A DNA stretch of 64,000 nt from Chaetoderma sp. LZ-2023a (Eukaryota; Mollusca; Caudofoveata; Chaetodermatida; Chaetodermatidae). This document shows, piece by piece, positions 55,482 through 64,000 of the stretch (within the stretch, counting starts at the first letter, position 1; every line of letters begins with the position of its first letter). The translations under genes and the position numbers were made by a program. The stretch lies in NCBI GenBank assembly GCA_034401795.1, contig CM067369.1, positions 136,903,496 through 136,967,495 of the forward strand. Direction: 5' to 3'. Below the pieces are notes generated by a model. It had not been told where the DNA came from. It did not search any database and was given only the letters and a program-made list of their open reading frames with translations.

Positions 55482-57995
55482 CAGACCTGGGGTTAAATGC
55501 ATTTGCATTTTAATGCATAAATGCATTTAAAAACTTTTTCAAGTATTTGCATTTGAAGATTTCAAATCACAACTATTTGCATTTTTCTAAAGCATTTGAA
55601 ATTTAAAATAGTTTTCAAATGCTTTTTCAAATACTTTTCATATAATATATAGACAGCAGGATCTTCCAAGCAAGTAAATTAAATATAATCCCAACCCTTA
55701 TTTAATCATAAAGAATTTGTATTTGCCTTGTTGTTCTGAAACCCCTTTAACCATTGAAATAGCAGCTTCTCAAAGTCAATTTCATATGTTAACTGGTGTA
55801 CGTTTTGGAAACAAAATTGCTGTAAACTTTTGGTATCTAATATGACAGTCACAGATTTAAAAAAACATTGTAAAATCTACACCAGCCATTCTTCTACTGA
55901 CCCTGTATCAGTTATATTTGGCATTACTGTGATAATGGTTAATAGAATAGCTATAATATTATGTGTCAGTTTGTGAAATCATTACCAAAACAAACTGTTA
56001 ATTGTACAGGTAATCTTTTTAAAAAAGTTACATTTTATATATGGATTTTTCATATACTGAATTCAGGATGTAATACGTTAAATTGTGCATACATGAGATA
56101 TTAATTCCAACTAAGCAATAGAACTAGAATCAAACCAAGCTGAAAACTTGAAAAATAACTTGAATACAATTTGACTTAGGAAGGAACAACTAGCCTGCAA
56201 ATTAGTTTCAAACTGTTCACCAGAATTTGTCCTAAGTCATAAAAGGTTTGTGGCAGGTTTATGTAGAGAACTGTTTGTCTATAGGGTTAAATGATTGTAT
56301 GAAGTAGTTGAGCGTATACCAGGGTGTGATTATAAGTGGTCAGGTGTTTGTGGGAGAATGAATAGAAAACAGCAGGATGGTGTTGAAGCACAATACAAGT
56401 ATACTCCAGTGTGGTTTCATAGAATTAAACAGCTCTTGGCTTCTCAATATAAGATGCAACTAATTTTTCATGACATAAATATTTTGTTGAATATTTTGAA
56501 ATTTATTTATTTATAAGCTGCTGCTGTCTAAGGCAGCAAAGTATTCCCATATAACTGCTTTTCTGTGTGGTTGCTTTGAAAATGTGATTTATAGTATTCC
56601 ATCCGTGAAAGGGCTAATGGTATAAATTTCTCATTAAGAAAGTTCATTTGACATCAATTGGACTGTATGGTTCTTGTGGGAGAAATTACTTTCTGTCAAA
56701 TAGTTTTCAAAGTAACAAAATTTTAACTCCAAGAAAATGTATAGTTTTATAGTGAATTTAACACTTTCATCGATAAAACTGGCATTTAAAACACAATTTG
56801 AATGTAACAATAGAGGAAAGCTGTTGAAAATTTTGGAACTAATTTTACTGGAAGGTGTTGCTGTCTTAGGCACCAACAACTTCCAGACAAATTAATTTCA
56901 AAATATCCCCCCAAAAAGTTAATTAAATGGGTTAAACAAAATTTCATAATGAATGAAAATATAAGAGTCTGTCAAGTATAGGTGGAATAATGTGAGTTTA
57001 GCCAGTGAGGGCAGGTTTGATTAGAGGTGGCATGGATGTGTGTGGGGAAATGAATAGAAAAGGTGAATGAATACTGTATGGCGTATCATAGCAATAAAAG
57101 GGGATTTGTGGATTTAAACTATACAAATCAGTGTTTAACCATTTAATGGAACAAATCAATCAGTGATGTAGAATATTTATCATAGAGAATGTCCATTTGA
57201 AAACAAGTTGACTGAAAGGTATTTATTCCTAATTAAGAAACGACTTTCAGTGCAATCATTTTCAAATTAAAGAGATCTGAGCTCTTAGAATGTGTCTAAA
57301 AGTTGCTGTCAAATCTGCTTTATTGACTAGCTGTTAATAATATCCAGTACATTTGACCGGCTAACACAGCAAACACAAATTATTTAAAAAAATCTCAACA
57401 GCTATCCTATCCTAAGAGATCACCTGCCTTAAAGTCCCTTGTGTTAAATATTTTGAAAACAATTTGCGTGGAGTGAGCCTCAGGTAGGCTAACTTCAAAA
57501 TCTGAGAAAATAATATGACAGTCACAGTTTACCTGGAAGAAACTTATGATTTTGCAAGAACTATATAAAGACACTTAGATTAGACACGGAATAGGAGGGT
57601 TTACTTTCAGTAAAACGGACAATGTTCCACTTGTACCTCATCCAAAATACTACGTTTCTTCTGAGTTAGTGCTTAATTCTATGTTATAATCATAAGAGGA
57701 CTATCTGGTATAGAGACCACTTTCTTCAATTTGCAAATCCTATATGGGTATATGTAACTTTTGAACAGTTGGAAATCAATTTAACTGAAGATGCTGCTGT
57801 TAGATAATACAGTGTACCGTACAACTCTTTAGTCCATTTTCTCTCAGAAACCATGAGAGTTATATCTGATATGGCTATTTCAGTAATGAAAAGCATTTGA
57901 AAGTATTTGAAATCCTTTTAGAAAAGTATTTGCATTTTAACCAATGTGAAGTATTTGCATTTAAATACTTTTGAAAGTATTTGACACCGGTTCTG
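55482..57995. mobile_element. 2.5 kb non-autonomous hAT-like element
   Basis: Ends CAGACCTGGGGTTAAATGC and (complement) CAGAACCGGTGTCAAATAC. They are flanked by AGCTGTCA (55,474-55,481) and ATCTGTCA (57,996-58,003), an 8-bp duplication with one difference. Both ends carry many TATTTGCATTTGAA/AAGTATTTG motifs, probably subterminal transposase sites. No transposase frame is seen; family H hairpins are nested inside. Confidence 0.78.
56825..56905. repeat. Hairpin MITE family H, copy 3
   Basis: GGAACTAATTTTACTGGAAG pairs with CTTCCAGACAAATTAATTTC across a short loop with GCTGTCTTAGGC. A half-copy (TTGTTGAATATTTTGAAATT) lies at about 56,484-56,530. Confidence 0.7.
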
Positions 57996-58003
57996 ATCTG
58001 TCA

Positions 58004-59000
58004 GTATTTTTTATTCGTCATTGCCCATCTTTGTTCGCGTTTTCATTTCATTCGTGATATCTTACTAACTTTTCATATCTTTCTGGTTTTACCTTAGATC
58101 TTAGTTATAATTGAGTCTTGATTTATCCTATTTTATCCCCTCTCTTTTTTTTAGATCATGATTTTTGCCGTAGTTCAGGGTTTATTGTATCGAGCCTTGT
58201 CTTTATGGCATGTTTATTTTATAGCTTTATTCTTCAATTGGCCATGATCAGTCCCTTCATGACAGTTATCAGTAAATGGTTTCAGTAGTCTTTCTGTACC
58301 GGAGCTCTCTTGAGTCTCGATTTTCTTTTCAAATTTCTTGTTGAGACTATGTAGCTTCAGAGGTTAATCTCTTTAGTAGCTTTAAGTAGATTGTTTCCAA
58401 GCCTGATTCTAGTAGGTACCTTCCATTATGTATTATATTTAGTATCCTCGTTAAAGTTTGGGTGTTCTTGTAGCGGATCTCTTTAAGTCGGGTTTTATTT
58501 AATTTAATTATTTCATCCTTTTAGTTCACTCACTTCAGCGGGGTGTGTTGTGGGAGTGGGGGTGGGGGAGGGGGCGTTGCTGGACACATTCACTATACTT
58601 TGTATTCTGCTCTCGATTCTGATGGTATCTTCAGCTTCTAACTGATCTGTATCCTAAGCCTAAAATTCATAGAAAGGTATTTCTTGTCCAGGGAATAATT
58701 TATCTAGTATTGCATCTGAATTTGATAAGCACACAATTTGGCAGTTGCTAAATATTCTGCATCATGCAAAGCTGTATCTGCTATGCAATATTTTTGCGCA
58801 AAATTACTTTAGTATTAATTGCCAGATGTTTTTTGTGCAAAAAATACACTATTTTAATTTGCATAGCAATACATGCTATGTTAAATCCATCTTCTAAATT
58901 ATGCCCTCTCGTTGGAGTGGGAGTTCTAGCTCAAACGCTATAATATTTTAATTTACAGTTCTGGCATCTATTTCAGGGTTAAGATTATTCTGGATCCTAT
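58004..59000. other. Unassigned sequence upstream of DIRS-like relic
   Basis: T-rich; it may include decayed 5' parts of the DIRS-like element, but no motif can be read. G-rich patch at 58,540-58,575. Confidence 0.4.
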
Positions 59001-59218
59001 AGTCTTCACTTTTTTAATTCCAGGATCTATTATAAAGAGGGGTGTTATTTTAATCTGATCCCAAGGGTCTTGCATATTTAAGTTGGAAGATTTCAGAAAT
59101 TCATTTCCATTTCTGTCTTTCTAAAGGAGGAGTTAAAATCTAGGGTAAAGTAGCTGTCTGTAGAAGAGGTTTTACAGGGAAATATAGATCCAGAGTTCTC
59201 TCCTATCTTTTTTTTCAA

Positions 59219-59569
59219 ATGATATCGAACGGCTGGTGCCCCATTTTAATATCCCCAGGGCCAAGTTGGTTTCTCTTTCTCACCCCTAGTTCAAGATGGT
59301 ATATTTTCCCTGTTCATCTTATCTCTAGATCCCGGTATGTGGAAGATTGTATTTGTTTGGAAAGACCTTGTTTCGCATTTTCATTCACACTTTTTGTATT
59401 TCTTAAGGTTTGTTACCAGGGTCATGTTTGGCTATTTCGGCCAATGCCTTCTGGTATGTCTTCAGCTTCCGTCTTATTTCTGTGCCTAGTTTTTATCTAC
59501 AGCAGGAATACTTCATCATCAGTCAATTCATTTATCTTTTACTTGGACGTCTATTTGTCTGAAGAATAG
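59219..59569 (+). pseudogene. DIRS-like reverse transcriptase fragment
   Basis: A 116-codon frame carries WFLFLTPSSRWYIFPVHLIS, then LFRPMPSGMSSASVLF, then SFIFYLDVYLSEE. These align in order with the DIRS reverse-transcriptase landmarks: the 'LVPKpsgRWRPviDL' region, the 'LPFGLSSAPr-F' region, and the YLDD catalytic box, which here reads YLDV. The catalytic change and later stops make it inactive. It is the upstream part of the relic that continues with RNase H at 60,050-60,420. Confidence 0.65.
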
Positions 59570-60049
59570 TCACTTCATTTACAGATGCCTTCATTCCAAG
59601 CACTTCTCATTCTTAGATTCTGACTTGGCCACAATATGTCTCATAAATCAAGTCAGGTTTTCTGCTCAAGGTTAGACATGGTTTAGGGCATAATCTTTCC
59701 ATCAGACTTTCGCATCTTATCAATCTCATGTGTTAAGGGTTTCCTGTGTACGATTTTCATGATAATGGCCAGGTTTATTTTGAGAGTTCTGAGTCTTGGG
59801 TTCAGGTCTGAATTTGTTATCCTTGGATCTTCTAGGATAAGAAGTCCTTTCTAGTGGTATTTTATGACCCTGTAGGAGTAATTGATAAATTCCCTAGTCT
59901 CTCAATCCTATCTGGAATCCTCTGCTTGTGTTACTAGCTTTCTGACAGGTCCAGTCTCCCCGTTGAATGGCGCCTGTTTTTTAGAAAACGTCATCCTCCG
60001 TGTCATTTATTTTCTTAAGATGCCTCCCAGAAGGGGTGGGAGCAAGTGT

Positions 60050-60430
60050 GGAATTTCCTTTCAGTATCTAGTCTTTGTTCTCGGAAGGAAGCGTCAGCCC
60101 ACATCAATGCGCAAGAGATGCTGGCTGTCTTAGGGTTCTAATTCATTTGTTAAATTCCCTAAAAGAGAGAATATTTTCAATCAGGTCCGACTTCTCTCGT
60201 TAATGGCGTTCCTACAGAATCAGCGTCGATCGACAACTTCAATGTCATATATAGAATCCTGGAATCTGATTCTTCTCTAGGTTGCTTGTATCGGGTGGAC
60301 TTGATTGATCTTTTGGTGATTTTCCTAAGTCGTCTCCCAGTCTGTTGTACCATGTTGGCACAAGTCAGGTGGAATTATCTTCATTTGAATCCAGAGTTCT
60401 TCATCCATTGCGTCTGGAAAATTTTGATCT
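60050..60430 (+). pseudogene. DIRS-like RNase H relic
   Basis: Pieces in shifting frames: SAHINAQEMLAV (matching the 'HIN-LEL-AV' step), ERIFSIRSD (matching 'VRSDN'), a QNQRRSTTSMS-like stretch at the 'NRQGGTRS' position, ESWNLILL, and WNYLHLNPEFF at the 'EWSLhPevF' position. The order agrees with DIRS polyproteins. Heavily decayed; no recombinase is recognised before the terminal repeat at 61,140. Confidence 0.55.
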
Positions 60431-60930
60431 GAAGCCACTTTATCTCAGATCTTAGGAATGTCTTTTGTTCCTGAACAGAGGCTTCCGGCCATGTTTACAA
60501 GGGTCGATTTAATTGTTTTATCCATGGTTTTGGTGGTTTTAGTCCGTCAGTTGCCAATCCATTTTCTTCCTGTAATCTAGCAATAGTTATTCAAGTTTTG
60601 ACAGGCTAGCATTTTGAACCTCTTCAGGGATAGAAATAAATGAAAAAATCTAGTTGCTCCCAGGGCAACCTGTAACGCCATTTCACCCATTTTCAGGTTG
60701 CCCACCACAGATCAAGGTTGCCCTTAAATATTATCAATAAAAACGACAAAGAAAATCTCTTGAGTATTATTTTTTAACATGTTAACGGTAATGTATCAAG
60801 AAACAACATCATGATTACTCAGAAACAGCAATGCTGCATTAACTTTGGAGAATTAGTATTTGTTAACCCTCTCCATGACAAATCACTGAAAAAAGAGATC
60901 CTTTTCAATGTATAGTACTATGCTATTTCT

Positions 60931-61018
60931 GTTGAATAATTTGAAGTTAATCTGACTGGATGTCATATCAACCGAAGACAGCAATGCTTTCCAGTCATAT
61001 TACTTGCAAAATATTTGA
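60931..61018. repeat. Hairpin MITE family H, copy 4
   Basis: GTTGAATAATTTGAAGTTAA and TTACTTGCAAAATATTTGAT as arms, with CTGACTGGA pairing TCCAGTCATA inside. Outer sequences from GTTAACCCTCTCCATGACAA (60,872) to TTGTTGAAAGGGTCAA (61,075) suggest a larger TTAA-type element around it. Confidence 0.6.
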
Positions 61019-61139
61019 TAGATGATTCATTGCAAAGAGTTTACTCTTTCAGAGATTTGTTGTTGAAAGGGTCAATGTGTGCACTGTAAATTATAGACTA
61101 GACTCTAGAGATTGAAAAAATTGAAAGTGATTTGTTATT

Positions 61140-61440
61140 AGCCAGTGAATGCCTATGCGCATGCGCAATGACCAAGGTCATATTGAAATGTGCTTAGACT
61201 GGTGCCAGTCTCATTGGGATAGGTTACAGGGAGTCTACCCTACCAGAAGCCTGGAGTAGGGTAGAATGTTATAGTATAAGCATTGGGAGGCATTAAAAGC
61301 AAGTATAAAAATCTTTCTGGTGGTAAATGCAGTGGTTGATTTAGCAAGTAGTGCTTGAACGGTACGCATGGTTTAATGGTTAATAAAACTGCAGACCATC
61401 CCACTAAAGGAGGGAAGGGGTGGGGGACCTGTGGGCGGCG
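61140..61440 (+). repeat. DIRS-like terminal repeat, 3' of the second relic
   Basis: Has the GCGCATGCGC stretch, GACTGGTGCCAGTC, CCAGAAGCCTGG, GATTTAGCAAGTAGTGCTTG and GACCATCCCACTAAAGGAGG, matching the copies at 1,300-1,600 and 8,131-9,133. Confidence 0.7.
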
Positions 61441-62610
61441 GCTTTCAATTATTGGCAGGAAGCATCCGTAGGGATAAGAGATTCAACTTTGTGGGTTTTT
61501 TTGCTCACCTTGCCTGTCCAAGTCAGCTTTTGCCATGGGAACTGCCTGTCTTCCGTCCATCCTGCATCCATCAACTTTTTCTTTTAAACGACTTAAAAGA
61601 ATCACTGAACTGCCAAAACTACATGTACCAAAATACCCAACGCCCAATTGGTCAATAGGCAACCAACCCCCCTGTCCCATGCTCACATTTGGTCATGTCA
61701 TCCCCAATCCAGATCTTCATGATACTCCATCATTATACATGGTAGGTATACTATAAAGGGCCGAAAAATGGCACTCAAAACATTCAGACTCTGGGTCTCA
61801 CCAGGTGAAGATCAAGCATCAAGGCTCCAATTATCAAGTTAGTTCTTTATTGACATGGTAATTACATATATCAAAGTAGTTTTTTTTTAATTATTAGCTT
61901 ACCTGGCCAGAATAGCCAAGTGAGCTTATGCCATGGCGACTGTCCGCCGTCCATCCATCTGTCCGTCCATCAACTTTTACCTTAAAACGACTTCTTCTCA
62001 AGAACCACTAGGCCGATATAAGTTATCTTTGGCAGGAAGTATCCTTAGGGTATAGGGATCCAAGTTTGTTCAAACGAAGCCGATCGGCTAATTTGGCCTG
62101 TGGCCATCTTGGATCTTTTTCCCGCCAAAAGCTCCCATACGAAAGCAATGGGAAATTTAAAATGTCTACTTTTCGAGAACTTATTGGACGATTTCAATTA
62201 TATTTGGCAGGAAGCATCCGTAGGTTGTAGAGATTCAAATTTTTTCAAACGAAGCCGATCGGCCAATTTGGCCGGTGGCCATCTTGATTTTTGGCCGATT
62301 TTTTTTTAAACGTCTTTAAAAATCTTCTCCGAAACCGCTTGGTGGATTGAAACAAACCCCATGAAATATGATCTAGGGCAAGAGCTGAACCAAGTTTGTT
62401 CAAGGGAACTTGATTGGTCAAATGGTTCGCCGGCCATTTTGGTTGAACTAATTTTAGCCAAAACAGCTTCTCCAGAACCGCTGAATGGATCGAAATTTGG
62501 CAGATCTAGTTAGGGTTAAGGGCCATTAAAGTTTATTCAAGGGAAGGCGATACATTTAAAAAAAACATGGCCGCTGTGGGCCAATCAAAATACAGCATGT
62601 TTGGCGGCCA
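61441..62610. repeat. Diverged repeats of the AGCTTACCTGGCC / GGCCATCTTG kind
   Basis: Two related segments (61,450-61,620 and 61,895-62,300) share GGCAGGAAGCATCCGTAGG, CTTATGCCATGGCGACTG-like and CCATCAACTTTT strings. GAAGCCGATCGGC-AATTTGG followed by GGTGGCCATCTTG recurs at about 62,080 and 62,255, and again more weakly to 62,610. Short frames inside are not genes. Confidence 0.6.
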
Positions 62611-62843
62611 TATTGGATTTTTTATTTTATGGATTTTGAAGCAAAAATGTGTTTAGTACAGGGTTATAAGTATGCTGATTTCAACCATGCCATTTCTGAA
62701 TCTATCAGATAAACGGCTTGGCAACATGTAGTAAAACTGGCATTTAGTACAGGTGGTCTTTATAACATGTTTAACTGCATTCTAAAACCCTTGTAATCAT
62801 TTGACAGAGTGACCAAACTCACTTAGCAGCAGTTCTTTACTAG

Positions 62844-62924
62844 TTCAAAATAATAGTTTGACTGAAAGTCATTGCTGCCTTAGAATGCAACAACTTTCTG
62901 TCAAATAAATATCAAAATATTCAA
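62844..62924. repeat. Hairpin MITE family H, copy 5
   Basis: TTCAAAATAATAGTTTGACT pairs with GTCAAATAAATATCAAAATA; the loop holds ATTGCTGCCTTAGAATGCAA. Confidence 0.65.
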
Positions 62925-63123
62925 AGTCATATATGTCAGCATACACAATACATATCTTAGATATGTAGCCAGCATAGGAAAACATTTAATCTTGTAATTT
63001 AAAACCACAACTCTAATTTTCAGGATTGAAATGAAAATAATACCCTGTGAGGTAGTGAGCTGATGAAGTGTACCATATTCACATACTGATTCTAAAAGAT
63101 TTATTTAATTAATTCATCATTAA

Positions 63124-63347
63124 CCCTTTAACACTCATATCAGCCAAAAACGGCTTTTGCAGTGGTCGTGAGAAATTTCCATTTGCCGACTAAAAGAAGA
63201 CGGATTTTAAAAATTTACCACTGAAGTGACTGGCTCGATAACCGAGCCAGTCATTCCAGTGATACAGTTTCAAAAATAGTCTTCTCTTGGTCTGCAAGTG
63301 GACATTTTCTTTGAGAAAATTTAAATTGTCTTGAATACATTTTAGGG
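63124..63347 (+). repeat. piggyBac-type MITE family P, copy 2 (224 bp)
   Basis: TTAA on both sides (63,120-63,123; 63,348-63,351), CCCTTTAAC at the left and GGG at the right end. It holds the conserved tip GACTGGCTCG-ATAAC-CGAGCCAGTC. Confidence 0.82.
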
Positions 63348-63808
63348 TTAAAGCCAATTAATTCTAGCAATGAATTTAGTTGAGTGTTGCGTTATTCACA
63401 AGTTTTGTTGGATAGCATGTAGCATGGTGACAGACATTTTCAAAATAGTTTTGCTGATGATGTCTGTTACTGACAAGTGCAGCAACAGTTTTCAGCATGA
63501 CTATTCAACCCTTGTCACACCAATGTCTAGAGATTAATTGTTACAAAGCCAGTATTAGAAAGGTTGGTGTACAGTTTGTAAACACCATTGCTGAAGACCT
63601 TTGCTGTCATAGACAGTGCTGTTGCTGTTATACAATTGACAGCAACAGCTTACACAACAGCTGTTACGCAACAGCTTAGCGCATTATGTCCTGTTAAATG
63701 CGTTAATAAGATTCGCTTCTTATCAATTTATTATTATTAGCTCACCTGGCTATCGATATCAGAGGATACAATATCTTACCTATTTTGGTAGGTTAGGAAA
63801 ACGGTTAA

Positions 63809-64000
63809 CCCTTTAGCCATCATATCAGCCAAAAACGGCTTCGGCAGTGGTCTTGAAAAATGTCCATTTGCATACCAATGAAGACTATTTTTGAAAATTT
63901 TACCATTGGAATGACGGTCTCTTCTTAACGAGCCAGTCATTCAAGTGGTAAATTTTCAAAAATAGGCTTGGTCTGAGAAAATTAACATCGTCGTGTCGTG
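63809..64000 (+). repeat. piggyBac-type MITE family P, copy 3 (cut by window end)
   Basis: TTAA at 63,805-63,808 then CCCTTTAGCC. It follows copy 2 closely (ATATCAGCCAAAAACGGCTT), but its tip is altered to GACGGTCTCTTCTTAACGAG. Confidence 0.75.

Overview
This window reads as nuclear DNA of a multicellular animal, probably a marine invertebrate. There are no operons or densely packed genes. Most of the sequence is transposon wreckage, satellites and hairpin MITEs, and the one gene-like region has GT-AG introns. Repeats built around 'GGCCATCTTG' and 'AGCTCACCTGGCC'-like strings resemble what I associate with molluscs and other lophotrochozoans; that placement is an inference and no species is claimed. 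I see no host single-copy gene, tRNA or rRNA.

Layout. (1) 1-9,133: relics of DIRS-like tyrosine-recombinase retrotransposons. RNase H and recombinase fragments lie on the minus strand, there are several terminal-repeat copies, and a ~1.1 kb segment is present twice. (2) 9,262-28,463: a very large satellite-rich inverted repeat. Arms of about 7.4 and 7.9 kb (10,285-17,706 and 20,524-28,463) surround a 2.8 kb spacer. Each arm carries, in mirror order, the first exon of an SGNH-hydrolase gene, short tandem arrays, a Tc1-like transposon, and several TAGCT-type satellites. Two copies per arm of a ~40 bp box contain the perfect palindrome GAACCGGTTC. (3) 27,767-31,004: a three-exon SGNH/GDSL-type hydrolase gene whose exon 1 lies inside the right arm. 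Its splice phases and total length fit exactly once one lost base is allowed for, but it has two in-frame stops. (4) 35,870-40,600: a decayed MULE (Mutator-type) DDE transposase with a D-92-D-130-E spacing, GATA-like, SWIM and C2H2 zinc fingers, and several frameshifts. (5) 40.9-64 kb: a mosaic of non-autonomous elements. These include TTAA-flanked piggyBac-type MITEs, a nested pair of hAT-like elements, further TIR elements, a 149-bp tandem array, and a second DIRS-like relic (RT, RNase H, terminal repeat) on the plus strand.

The main hypothesis is that regions 2-4 are one giant Foldback-like DNA transposon, or part of one: a MULE transposase and an accessory SGNH hydrolase associated with very long inverted repeats filled with satellite arrays and regularly placed palindromic boxes. 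The layout is read from the sequence; the link between the parts is inference, because no matching distal inverted repeat is visible to the right of the transposase.
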